Of a stretch of DNA of 64,000 bases, positions 18,738 through 26,492 are shown one piece after another. Source of the stretch: Enhygromyxa salina. Its GTDB lineage: Bacteria > Myxococcota_A > Polyangia > Nannocystales > Nannocystaceae. A program made the position numbers and the translations under genes. A model generated the notes under the pieces. That model was not told where the DNA came from. It made no database searches and saw only the letters and a list, made by a program, of their open reading frames with translations. Position 1 is the first letter of the stretch. Each line of letters begins with the position of its first letter. The DNA is taken from contig NZ_PVNK01000269.1 in the NCBI RefSeq assembly GCF_002994615.1, positions 1 to 64,000 on the forward strand. The letters are read 5' to 3'.

Positions 18738-18962
18738 TCACAGGTGGATGGCGGCGTGGGCTCGCCAGGCTCGCCACGCTCGCCAGGGCCCGGCCGCGGC
18801 CGCGCGCGCGAAGAAGAGGCAGCGGCCCCGCGCCGGGGTCCGCGCCGGACAGACCGGGCGACGGTCGATACCCGGGCTCTCGACCCCGACGAAGAGCAGC
18901 CCATCGAGGCGGGTGTCCCTGGCGATCAGGGCGCGGTGGGACTGGCCGGGGTCGAGGCTCAC
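18738..18962 (-). pseudogene. Remnant of Ada/AlkA N-terminal zinc domain
   Basis: A 74-codon frame whose residues ~10-55 (HRALIARDTRLDGLLFVGV, ESPGI, RRPVCPARTPARGRCLFF) clearly match the methyl-phosphotriester-accepting N-terminal domain of Ada or Ada-AlkA proteins. In active Ada the motif is G-[IV]-Y-C-R-P-x-C; here Y-C is D-R, so the acceptor Cys is lost. The frame then runs into a WRAWRAWRA repeat and stops before the second zinc Cys pair. It is therefore inactive, or a partial duplicate. GTG 18962 is the likely old start. Confidence 0.7.
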
Positions 18963-19044
18963 CCCTCGTGTGTAGCGTGTCCGGCCCCTCGCGTCTGGTC
19001 GTTTTCGGGACCGGCAGTGGTGGAGCCTCACCGGGCCCGTGCGC

Positions 19045-19050
19045 TACCCT
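19045..19050 (+). promoter_or_regulatory. Start-proximal -10 element of the CapA gene
   Basis: TACCCT preceded by GC, 7 nt before ATG 19058. No good -35 box was seen. Confidence 0.4.
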
Positions 19051-19057
19051 TCGCCCG

Positions 19058-20686
19058 ATGCTCCGCCCCTTCTCTCTGGCGCTCGGCTCCCTGCCGCTCG
19101 GCTCCCTGCCGTTTTGCGCTGCGCTGTGCCTCACCCTCGTCGGCGGCGCCTGCATCCGCGACAGCAACGGCACCAACAGCGGCAAGAACCCCAGCAACGA
19201 GGTCGGGCCCCGGGTCGGCAACAACGATCCCCGCGGCATCGACGATCAGCCCGACTGGGAGCGGCAGGCTCGCGAGCTCAAGCAGCGCGTCGACCCCCGG
19301 ATGCCGAACGAGCTCCCGACCGACAAGCAGGCCGTGTGCGAGGAGATGATCGACGAGGTCGCCACCTTCTATATCTCGGTCGAGGGCAACCCCGAGCAAC
19401 GCGCGGCTCGCATGGCCCAGCTCCAGCAGACCCGCGAGCGCGACATCGAGGGCTGCGAGCGCGAGACCAGCATCGCCGCGGCCGTGTGCGTGACGCTGCT
19501 GCTGCGCGACCGCGACAGCGAGTTCCCCTGGCTGCTCGATCAGTGCAGCCGCGCCTACCCGAGCGAGACCGGCGAGATCGGCGAGGCCGGCGAGGCCGGC
19601 GCGACCGAGGGCGCAGTCGGAGCCCGCGAGGCCAAGGCCGACGCGCTCGAGCTGACCTTCGTCGGCGACGTGATCTTTGGCCGCTACCGCGAGGGCAACG
19701 CCTTCGACCCGATCGTCGAGCCCGACAAGGTGACCGAGAAGCACCCCCTCGCCGGGCCCTTCGCCGAGGTCGAGGCCCAGCTGCGCAGCGACGTGCTCGT
19801 CGGCAACCTCGAGACCCCGGTCCTCGACACCCTCCCGCAAAAGTCGCCGATCGGCAGCAAGATCCGCTTCGGCGGCGGCCGCGATGACGTCCGCATGCTC
19901 GCCGACGCCGGGTTCGCGGTCATGTCCCTGGCCAACAACCACTACTTCGATCTGCGCGTCGACGGTCAGCTCCAAACCCCCAAGGTCCTGAGCGAAGAAG
20001 GCATCTTCCCGATCGGCGCGAGCCGGACCGAGGCCCCGCGCTTTCGGGTCGAGAGCCTCGAGGCCAAGGGCTGGCGGCTCGGGTTCATCTCGGCCACCAA
20101 CCGGATCAACACGCCGGTCAGCACCGAGGAGCCGCGCGAGGACAAGCCGCAGGTGCCCTACCTCGCCCTGCGCGACATGCCTGCCGAGCTGCTCCCGCTC
20201 GTGCAGCAGGCCCGCGCCGACCACGATCTGATCATCGTCGTGCTCCACTGGGGCGACGAGTACGCCGAGACCCCGAGCGGCGCCCAGCAGCGGGTCGCGC
20301 ACGAGCTGATCGACGGCGGCGTCGACATGGTCGTCGGCCATCACCCGCACGTGCTCCAGGGCATCGAGCGCTACGGCGCCGGGCTCATCGCCTACTCCCT
20401 GGGGAATTTCTTGTTCGAGCACACAGGGGCGATCCCGAGGCAGACCGGGGTTCTGCGCGCAAAATGGGCGTCCGGCGAGACGCGGGCCTGCGTCGCGGAC
20501 GTGGTCTTTCATCCGGCGTACATGAAGCGCACTCCCTACCCGCACCCCACGGCGGCGACGGGCTCGATGGGCAAGCAGGTCCGCAAGCGGGTCAGCGCTC
20601 AAGCCAAGGGGCTCGGGACGAGCTTCGTGAGCATCGACGACAGCGAAGATCTGCGTCTCGAAGGGCTCGCGCCCTGTGGCGCCTGA
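19058..20686 (+). CDS. CapA-family lipoprotein
   Basis: A 542-aa protein with a lipoprotein signal ending LVGGAC (Cys ~29), a ~170-residue helical region with paired Cys, and a CapA domain from ~195 (LTFVGDVIFGRY). CapA is the metallophosphatase-fold family named for poly-gamma-glutamate capsule synthesis. Hallmarks are VGNLETPV, MSLANNHYFD, VVLHWGDEY and VVGHHPHVLQGIE. The long open frame upstream (to 17900) is antisense to ogt and not coding. No other capsule genes are near, so the substrate is unknown. Confidence 0.9.
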   Translation: MLRPFSLALGSLPLGSLPFCAALCLTLVGGACIRDSNGTNSGKNPSNEVGPRVGNNDPRGIDDQPDWERQARELKQRVDPRMPNELPTDKQAVCEEMIDEVATFYISVEGNPEQRAARMAQLQQTRERDIEGCERETSIAAAVCVTLLLRDRDSEFPWLLDQCSRAYPSETGEIGEAGEAGATEGAVGAREAKADALELTFVGDVIFGRYREGNAFDPIVEPDKVTEKHPLAGPFAEVEAQLRSDVLVGNLETPVLDTLPQKSPIGSKIRFGGGRDDVRMLADAGFAVMSLANNHYFDLRVDGQLQTPKVLSEEGIFPIGASRTEAPRFRVESLEAKGWRLGFISATNRINTPVSTEEPREDKPQVPYLALRDMPAELLPLVQQARADHDLIIVVLHWGDEYAETPSGAQQRVAHELIDGGVDMVVGHHPHVLQGIERYGAGLIAYSLGNFLFEHTGAIPRQTGVLRAKWASGETRACVADVVFHPAYMKRTPYPHPTAATGSMGKQVRKRVSAQAKGLGTSFVSIDDSEDLRLEGLAPCGA

Positions 20687-20787
20687 GCGCCCAGTCCCGG
20701 CGCTGCCGCGCAACACCGCAACCATGCTGCGCTCAGCCCCGGGGTGAGCAGCCCTTTTGTGCGCGCGGCCAGCCGCACAACCACTGC

Positions 20788-20793
20788 TATGGT
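20788..20793 (+). promoter_or_regulatory. Start-proximal -10 element
   Basis: TATGGT preceded by GC, 9 nt before ATG 20803. The string CTGCTATGGTCCCG is repeated before the paralogue's start at 21326. Confidence 0.5.
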
Positions 20794-20802
20794 CCCGGCC
20801 GC

Positions 20803-21240
20803 ATGGGACATCGCGCGCCTGCCTCCGTCGTTTGCGCTCTGCTGACGCTGCTGACGCTGCTCCCGCTCGGCGCCTGCTCGAACAAGAGGACCTACGAGTT
20901 CGAGACCAGCCCGCCGGCCAACGCCGGAGAGGTCGAGCTCGCGCTTTGGGTCGACAAGACCGGCAACGGCAGGATCAAGCTCGAGTTCGAGCACCTCGCG
21001 CCGCCTTCGCGCATCGACCCGAGCCTCCAGAGCTACGTCGTCTGGGCGACCTCCGACGGCAGGGATCCCTACAAGCTGGGCATCGTCGTCTACGACGCCA
21101 AGAAGCGCACGGGCTCGCTCGACGCGACCTTCTCCAACGACTGGCTGAAGGTCATCGTGACCCTCGAGAAGGACGGGCTCGTCGCCACGCCGACCGGCAC
21201 GCGCGTGCTCGAGCAGGTCATCGTCGCGCCCCAGCGCTGA
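20803..21240 (+). CDS. Small lipoprotein, tandem paralogue A
   Basis: A 145-aa protein with a lipoprotein signal ending LLPLGAC and a ~115-residue beta-rich domain (VELALWVDKTGNGRIKLEF, LQSYVVWATSDG, LGIVVYDAKKRTGSLDATF, VIVTLEKDG). It is about 60% identical by eye to the following gene 21326-21751, so the pair arose by tandem duplication. The domain resembles anti-sigma or carboxypeptidase-regulatory beta sandwiches only loosely. Function unknown. Confidence 0.85.
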   Translation: MGHRAPASVVCALLTLLTLLPLGACSNKRTYEFETSPPANAGEVELALWVDKTGNGRIKLEFEHLAPPSRIDPSLQSYVVWATSDGRDPYKLGIVVYDAKKRTGSLDATFSNDWLKVIVTLEKDGLVATPTGTRVLEQVIVAPQR

Positions 21241-21289
21241 CGCGTGCATTGCGCGGTTTCGCGATTTTCGGCGTTGTGCTTTGCACGGG

Positions 21290-21317
21290 CTGACAGGCGC
21301 GAAAGCGCTGCTATGGT
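21290..21317 (+). promoter_or_regulatory. Promoter of tandem paralogue B
   Basis: CTGACA (21290-21295) and TATGGT (21312-21317) are spaced by 16 nt. The -10 box is 8 nt before ATG 21326, predicting a near-leaderless mRNA. Confidence 0.55.
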
Positions 21318-21325
21318 CCCGCCGC

Positions 21326-21751
21326 ATGAAACGCCGCTCGCGCTCTCTACTCATCTTGACCATGTTCGCGCTGCCCCTCCTGGGTGGTTGCAAGAAGCAA
21401 AAATACGAGTTCGACACCAAGTCGCCCGCCCACGCCGGACAGGCCGAGCTCGTGCTCGCGGTCGACAAGACCGGCAACGGGACCATCAAGCTCGAGTTTA
21501 CTCACCTCGCGCCGCCCGAGCGCATTGACTCGTCGTTCCGCAGCTACGTGGTGTGGGCGCAGTCCGACGGCAAGGACCCCCACAAGCTCGGGATTCTCGA
21601 GTACAGCGAGAAGAAGCGCACGGGTACGCTCGACGCGACCTTCTCCGACGACCGCATGAAGATCATCGTGACCCTCGAGAAGGACACGTCGGTGAACATG
21701 CCGGTCGGGACCCGGGTGCTCGAGCAAGAGGTCACCGCGCCCAAGGGCTGA
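21326..21751 (+). CDS. Small lipoprotein, tandem paralogue B
   Basis: A 141-aa paralogue of 20803-21240: signal ending LPLLGGC, then the same domain (AELVLAVDKTGNGTIKLEF, FRSYVVWAQSDG, LGILEYSEKKRTGTLDATF, IIVTLEKDT). Both copies keep their own promoter-like element. The mature N-terminus after Cys is KKQKYEFDTKSP, positively charged like its twin's NKRTYEFETSP. Confidence 0.85.
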   Translation: MKRRSRSLLILTMFALPLLGGCKKQKYEFDTKSPAHAGQAELVLAVDKTGNGTIKLEFTHLAPPERIDSSFRSYVVWAQSDGKDPHKLGILEYSEKKRTGTLDATFSDDRMKIIVTLEKDTSVNMPVGTRVLEQEVTAPKG

Positions 21752-21952
21752 CCGACCGGAGGCTTGGAGCCTCGAACATCCGCAGGGGCTGCTGGCCACG
21801 TTTTGTGGTCTGCAGCCCCGACGCGATCTGGCGCCCTGACTCGGGGCTGCGCCTCGCGCACCTCGTCGCCTTGGCCGTCGCCCGATGCAAACAGAATCGA
21901 CACGGACGGGCCGAAGTGCGTCATACTTCGGGCTCGCCTCCGGAGTTTACCC

Positions 21953-22294
21953 ATGCCTCGTCTGACCCCCTGCCCCTCGTGTCACTCCCACGTGCTCGCC
22001 GACGAGCGCGAGTGCCCCCACTGCAGCGCGTCGTTGCGCGCGACCGCCACCGGGATCCCCGTCGTGCTCATGGGCCTGGCCATGGCCGGCTGCCCATGGG
22101 TCGGCGAGCCGGACTACGGGGTGCCCGACACCGGGCTGGAAGAGACCAGCACGGGCATGGCCACGGGCACGGGCACGGGCATCGACACCGACACCGACAC
22201 CGGGATGGACGCCGAGACCTCTGGTGACATGGGCTCCGAGACCGACACCGTCGGCGAGCCGGAGTACGGCGTGCCCGAGACCTCCGGCACTTAG
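21953..22294 (+). CDS. Zinc-ribbon/lipobox protein with two YGVP repeats; possible radical SAM target
   Basis: A 113-aa protein. Residues 7-24 form a zinc ribbon (CPSC and CPHC). A hydrophobic stretch 34-46 ends in GLAMAGC47, a lipobox-like site. The tail has two near-identical decapeptides exactly 50 residues apart (GEPDYGVPDT at 51-60 and GEPEYGVPET at 101-110) joined by a Thr/Gly/Asp-rich spacer. A zinc ribbon before a lipobox is odd for an exported protein. The stop overlaps the stop of the convergent radical SAM gene by 4 bp. Bacteroidetes radical SAM/lipoprotein pairs also carry a YGxP motif just after the lipid Cys (recalled family knowledge), so modification at YGVP is a reasonable hypothesis. 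Confidence 0.75.
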   Translation: MPRLTPCPSCHSHVLADERECPHCSASLRATATGIPVVLMGLAMAGCPWVGEPDYGVPDTGLEETSTGMATGTGTGIDTDTDTGMDAETSGDMGSETDTVGEPEYGVPETSGT

Positions 22295-23538
22295 GACAGC
22301 ACTGGTAGTGAGCGCCGCGGCGCGGGGAGTTCGTCCGACCACGGCTGCTCGCGCAGCTCGAAGCCGCCAAAGTCATAGGGGGCACCGGGCGCCCGCCGGG
22401 CATGCACGATCACCTCGCGGACCCCCTGCTTGCGCAGCTTGTCGGCCCGGTAGTAGCAAAAGGGGTTGTTGCCCCGGCGCCCCAGTGTGCTGTGGCTGGT
22501 GAACGAGCACCCCGCCCGGCAGACATCGGCGTAGTAGCAGCTCGCGCAGTGGCCCCACAGCTCGTCGGTGGTCCGATCGCGGGTGAAGCGGAGCGCCTCG
22601 CCCTCCCAGATCTGCTCGAGGCTCAGCTCGCGGACGTTGCCGCCTTGATAGGGGGCGGTCGGCAGCGAGGGGCAGCCCTTGACGGTGCCGTCGGACTCGA
22701 TGCCGAGCACGTAGCGACCGGCCTGGCACCCAGGAAAGAAGCGGTCGCGCCGATCGGGACGCGAGCGCAGGAGCTGCTCGTGGCGACCGTAGTAGCCGAG
22801 GTTGTTGCCGAGCGTGACCCGAAACGACGCCATCTCCGACACGCCGCGGGCCTCGGCGCGCGCGGCGGCCTCGGCCTGGATCTTGGCGAGGGTGTCGATG
22901 ATGTCGAGGACCATGTAGGGCTGGATGATCCACTCGGGGTGGTCGGCGGCCCGGCCCATCGGCGCGGTCAGCTGCCCGCGCCAGACCAGGACCCCGGCGG
23001 CCTCGAGCTCGGCCGCGATCTCGGGCAGCTCGTGCATGTTGAGCTGGTTGATCTGCGAGTTGCTGGTCACGATCATCCCGGCCGCGCGGGCGTTCTCGAT
23101 CGCTCGGATCGCCGCGGCGTGGCTGCCGGGGCTGGCCCGGAGGGTGTCGTGGACGGTCTCGGTCCCGTCGATCGACACGCCGATCGCGGCCAGGCCCGCG
23201 TCGCGCAGACGCTGGGCTCGGGCGGCCGTGAGCCCGCGGCCGCCGGTCTGCATGGTCACGCGGATGCCCGCCTTGGCGAGGTGCTCGACGAGCTCGTAGA
23301 CGTCGCTGCGTAGGTAGGCCTCGCCGCCGATCAGCGTGACCTCGCGGCTGCCGAGCTCGACGAGCGCGTCGGCGACCGCGAGCAGCTCGGCGGTGTCGAG
23401 CTCGTCGTCACGGACCGGGCCCGCGCGCGAGCCACAGTGGGCGCAGGCGTGGTCGCAGCGCAGCGTGATCTCCCAGACCGTGTAGATCGGGCGCGGGCGA
23501 TTGACATCTCGATCTCGAAGGACGCGGGGGCTCGGCAT
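22291..23538 (-). CDS. Radical SAM/SPASM enzyme
   Basis: A 415-aa peptide-maturase-like enzyme. The 4Fe-4S/SAM motif is C28-x3-C32-x2-C35 (CDHACAHC), with ITLRCDHAC context and a GGE-like motif (TLIGGEAYLR). The C-terminal SPASM region binds auxiliary clusters: GCQAGRYVLGIESDGTVKGC, then CASCYYADVCRAGC and a late Cys in NPFCYYR. SPASM enzymes usually modify peptides or proteins. It converges with the YGVP protein (21953-22294); no other short peptide gene is adjacent. The ATG at 23538 follows a TAGAGT box by 12 nt. Confidence 0.92.
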   Translation of the reverse strand: MPSPRVLRDRDVNRPRPIYTVWEITLRCDHACAHCGSRAGPVRDDELDTAELLAVADALVELGSREVTLIGGEAYLRSDVYELVEHLAKAGIRVTMQTGGRGLTAARAQRLRDAGLAAIGVSIDGTETVHDTLRASPGSHAAAIRAIENARAAGMIVTSNSQINQLNMHELPEIAAELEAAGVLVWRGQLTAPMGRAADHPEWIIQPYMVLDIIDTLAKIQAEAAARAEARGVSEMASFRVTLGNNLGYYGRHEQLLRSRPDRRDRFFPGCQAGRYVLGIESDGTVKGCPSLPTAPYQGGNVRELSLEQIWEGEALRFTRDRTTDELWGHCASCYYADVCRAGCSFTSHSTLGRRGNNPFCYYRADKLRKQGVREVIVHARRAPGAPYDFGGFELREQPWSDELPAPRRSLPVLS

Positions 23539-23628
23539 CAGCAGGTCGCGACTCTACACCACCCCCGCGGGCTCACGCCCCCGCGCGTGCCTCCAGGTCG
23601 GCGCCCGCTCGCCGGCCTCAGCCGGCGC

Positions 23629-23634
23629 TATACT
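23629..23634 (+). promoter_or_regulatory. Start-proximal -10 element
   Basis: TATACT preceded by GC, 10 nt before ATG 23645. It is one of the strongest -10 matches in the window. Confidence 0.55.
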
Positions 23635-23644
23635 GGCGTGCACG

Positions 23645-24214
23645 ATGTCGCATGTCGCAGCAACACGCATGTCCCACGCCGACTACCTCGCCGCCGAGGC
23701 GGTGAGCGACACGCGCCACGAGTATCTCCGCGGAGAGGTGTTCGCCATGGCTGGCGGCACGCCGGAGCACGGAGCGCTCGCTGCGGCGATCACCGTTGCG
23801 CTCGGCAACGCGCTGCGTGGCCGGCCCTGCCGGGTGTTCAATTCCGATGTCCGCGTGCGCATCCGCGAGACGGGTCTGACCACCTACCCCGACGTGAGCG
23901 TGGCCTGCGGCCACCTCGAGCGCGACGAGGAGGACACCCACGCGATCGTCAACCCGGTGCTCATCATCGAGGTGCTCTCGGATTCGACCGAGGCTCACGA
24001 TCGCGGCGAGAAAGCCGCCCACTACCGCCAGCTCGCGTCGCTCAAAGAGTACGTGTTGATGTCGCAGCACGAGCCCCGGATCGAGGTGTTTCGCCGTAAC
24101 GAAGCCGGTCGCTGGGAGCTCTATGAGGCGGTCGCCGGGCAGCGGGTCGAGCTCGCCTCGGTGGGTGCCTCGCTCGACGTCGATGAGATCTACCGAGACC
24201 CCTTGGCCGAGTGA
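23645..24214 (+). CDS. Uma2-family putative nuclease
   Basis: A 189-aa Uma2 (DUF820) protein with a PD-(D/E)xK restriction-endonuclease-like fold: DTRHEYLRGEVFAMAGGTPEHG at the start, then TTYPDVSV and LIIEVLSDST with E in the IEV strand, followed by DRGEKAAHYR. These give the D...E-x-K-like catalytic set. Uma2 genes are common in multiple copies in myxobacteria and cyanobacteria; their biological role is not settled. ATG 23645 is supported by the TATACT box. Confidence 0.9.
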   Translation: MSHVAATRMSHADYLAAEAVSDTRHEYLRGEVFAMAGGTPEHGALAAAITVALGNALRGRPCRVFNSDVRVRIRETGLTTYPDVSVACGHLERDEEDTHAIVNPVLIIEVLSDSTEAHDRGEKAAHYRQLASLKEYVLMSQHEPRIEVFRRNEAGRWELYEAVAGQRVELASVGASLDVDEIYRDPLAE

Positions 24215-24229
24215 TCGCGGGCGCCGGCT

Positions 24230-25240
24230 TCAGCCCGGGCACGGCGGCGTCGCGGCGACGAGCACCTGCCGAGCCGCGTCGAGGGTTTGCAGCCGCTTGA
24301 TCACCTCGAACCATCGGCCCAGATCCCCCCGCAACATCCCGCCCATCCGCAGCCACTGCTTGAGCCGCCCGAGCGCTCGGTGCTCGCTCGCGCCGTCCTC
24401 GAGCAGCTGGCCAACGTAGGCCAAGAGCAGCGCCCGCATGTCTTCGGTGCTCAGCGCCCGGGTCCGCCAGCCGCGGGCCTGGGCGAACAGCTCTGGCCGG
24501 CCCATCGCCCCGCGCCCGATCATGAACGCCGAGCACCCGCTGAGCTCGGCGCAGCGCCGGAGCGCGTCGAGGTCGAAGAGGTCGCCGTTGGCGACGACCG
24601 GCATCGCCACGGCCTCGCGCGCGCGGCCGATCGCGCGCCAGTCGACCGGCGGCTTGTACAGCTGCTTGCGCGTGCGCCCGTGGATCGTCAGCCAGCTCGC
24701 GCCGCCCTGCTCGGCGGCCCTGGCGATGTCGACCATGGCCGCGGCGTCGTCCCAGCCGACGCGAACCTTGACCGTGACCGGGATCGCCTCGGGGACTACG
24801 GCCCGGACCGCGCGCGTGACCGCCTCCACGCGGCGCGGCTGCTTGAGCAAGCTCGCGCCGCCGTCGGAGTTGTTGACGGTCTTGGCCGGACACCCAAAAT
24901 TGAGATCGATGCCCGGGGCCCCGAGCCTGGCCGCGACGAGGGCTGCGTCGGCCATCCAGCGCGGCTCACCGCCGAGCAGCTGGACGAACACGGGCACACC
25001 CGCGCGGGTCTGCCCGCCGTGGTCGAGCTCCGGACAGTGACGGAGGAACACGGCCTCGGGCACCGGCTGATGGATCACCCGGACGAACTCCGACACGCAC
25101 AGGCTGATGCCCGAGCGCCCGCCAAACAGCGCGCTGAGGACCTCGCGGTAGCTGCCGTCCGTGACCCCGTCCATCGGCGCGAGCGCGACGAACAAGCCCG
25201 GCGCGTCGGGCCGCTGTGCGACCCTTTCGGCCTCGCTCAC
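24230..25240 (-). CDS. tRNA-dihydrouridine synthase
   Basis: A 336-aa FMN-dependent Dus enzyme that reduces uridine in the tRNA D-loop. Evidence: VALAPMDGVTDGSYR at the start, IDLNFGCPAKTVNNSDGGASLL with catalytic C117, VTVKVRVGWDD, WLTIHGRTRKQLYKPPVDW, VVANGDLFD and GCSAFMIGRGAMGRPELF. The overall length and the short C-terminal helical domain are closest to the DusC subgroup. GTG 25240 is the start. The upstream gap carries a dyad (25268-25282). Confidence 0.93.
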   Translation of the reverse strand: MSEAERVAQRPDAPGLFVALAPMDGVTDGSYREVLSALFGGRSGISLCVSEFVRVIHQPVPEAVFLRHCPELDHGGQTRAGVPVFVQLLGGEPRWMADAALVAARLGAPGIDLNFGCPAKTVNNSDGGASLLKQPRRVEAVTRAVRAVVPEAIPVTVKVRVGWDDAAAMVDIARAAEQGGASWLTIHGRTRKQLYKPPVDWRAIGRAREAVAMPVVANGDLFDLDALRRCAELSGCSAFMIGRGAMGRPELFAQARGWRTRALSTEDMRALLLAYVGQLLEDGASEHRALGRLKQWLRMGGMLRGDLGRWFEVIKRLQTLDAARQVLVAATPPCPG

Positions 25241-25267
25241 AATTTTAAATGCCCTGATTAAACCCAG

Positions 25268-25282
25268 ATAAACGACGTTTAT
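25268..25282. promoter_or_regulatory. Inverted repeat upstream of dus
   Basis: ATAAACG and CGTTTAT flank a central A, in an A/T-rich 58-bp gap before the Dus gene. It could be an operator or part of the promoter. Confidence 0.35.
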
Positions 25283-25298
25283 TCAGGTGATCGTGAAA

Positions 25299-25610
25299 TC
25301 AGGACCCACCCGCGACGTCGAGGTTGAGATCGAGCTGCGCGTCGAGGGCTGGCGACCAGGAGATCAGCACGAACTCGTAGGTTCGGGTCTCGCCCCCTTG
25401 CCCGCTCTGGCTCGGCTTGCGGACCTTGCGACAGACGAAGCCGTGGGGGGTCAGCCGCCGGGCCTGGATCAGGCGCCAGATCGAGAGCTCGACCGCCTGC
25501 TCCGACGCGCCGTCGCCGACGAGGCGGTCGACGATCTTGCCCATGGTCACGCCTGCGTCGCCGTGGGTTTCGACGAGGGCGAGGACCGCGTCCTGGAGCT
25601 GATCGGTCAT
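25299..25610 (-). CDS. Small protein, possible winged helix
   Basis: A 103-aa protein: DAVLALVETHGDAGVTMGKIVDRLV and ASEQAVELSIWRLIQARRL form a plausible helix-turn-helix, followed by a basic loop and a beta strand. The ATG at 25610 starts directly at the first helix; the longer open frame is antisense to the methyltransferase gene. It lies 58 bp upstream of dus on the same strand. Confidence 0.6.
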   Translation of the reverse strand: MTDQLQDAVLALVETHGDAGVTMGKIVDRLVGDGASEQAVELSIWRLIQARRLTPHGFVCRKVRKPSQSGQGGETRTYEFVLISWSPALDAQLDLNLDVAGGS

Positions 25611-25724
25611 GGGCCGCCGAGCATGGATCGCAGGACCGACGCTGACAAGGGCCAGCGCCGGGTGTCGCCGAGGCTCCCGCGGGCGTCGCTCAGGCCCGGT
25701 CTCCTGCTCGGACCGTCGGGGCGC

Positions 25725-25730
25725 TACCAT
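25725..25730 (+). promoter_or_regulatory. Start-proximal -10 element
   Basis: TACCAT preceded by GC, 6 nt before ATG 25737. Confidence 0.4.
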
Positions 25731-25736
25731 GCCGCG

Positions 25737-26483
25737 ATGCGTCCCCGACTCGGTCCGACCCTGGGCGTCCTGATCGCGTCGCTGGCTTGCGCGCCGAGCC
25801 CCGCGACGAGCGTGGAGCCGACCGCAGCGGGCGCGGGGGTCGAGGCCAGCGCGAGTCCCGAGCGACGCAGCGTCCGGCCCGGGGTCAACGATCGCTACTT
25901 CGAAGACGGCGCGGTCGAGCGTTGGACCGACACGCTCGAGCGCGAGCGTCGCGAGGTCATCGCCTTGCGTGACCCGATCGTCGCCGCGCTCGAGCTCGAG
26001 CCGGGCATGGTCGTCGCGGACATCGGCGCGGGCACGGGGGCGTTCATGTCGGCGCTCAGCGCCGGCGTGGGCGAGACGGGCACGGTCTACGCGGTCGACA
26101 TCGTCCCGGCCTTTCTCGACCACCTCCGCGCCCGGGCCGAGACCGAGGGCCTGACCAAGGTCGAGGTCGTCGAGGCCACGCCGACCGCCGTCGGCCTCGC
26201 CGACGCCTCCGTCGACCTGATGTTCATGTGCGACGTCTACCACCACATCGAGTACCCCTCGGTCTACGTGCGCAGCCTCTACGAGGCCCTGCGACCCGAG
26301 GGGCGCCTGATCATCGTCGAGTTCGACCGGATCCCCGGCGAGACCTCGGCGAAGATGATGAAGCACGTGCGTCAGGATCAGGCCACCCTCGTCGCCGAGG
26401 TCACGGCCGAGGGCTTCGTGCTCGAGCGCGAGATCGAGGACGTGCCCTTCGACGAGAACTACATGCTCGTGTTCCGCAAGTGA
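25737..26483 (+). CDS. Lipoprotein-anchored SAM methyltransferase
   Basis: A 248-aa protein with a lipoprotein signal (LIASLACAP, Cys ~18) in front of a class I methyltransferase: GMVVADIGAGTGAFMSAL is motif I, VYAVDIVPAFLDHL is motif II, and VDLMFMCDVYHHIEYP, then ALRPEGRLIIVEFDR complete the fold. An exported SAM-dependent enzyme would lack SAM, so it either binds another ligand or acts before export. Related predicted lipoprotein methyltransferases exist in myxobacteria; substrate unknown. Confidence 0.85.
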   Translation: MRPRLGPTLGVLIASLACAPSPATSVEPTAAGAGVEASASPERRSVRPGVNDRYFEDGAVERWTDTLERERREVIALRDPIVAALELEPGMVVADIGAGTGAFMSALSAGVGETGTVYAVDIVPAFLDHLRARAETEGLTKVEVVEATPTAVGLADASVDLMFMCDVYHHIEYPSVYVRSLYEALRPEGRLIIVEFDRIPGETSAKMMKHVRQDQATLVAEVTAEGFVLEREIEDVPFDENYMLVFRK

Positions 26484-26492
26484 GCCAAGGTC

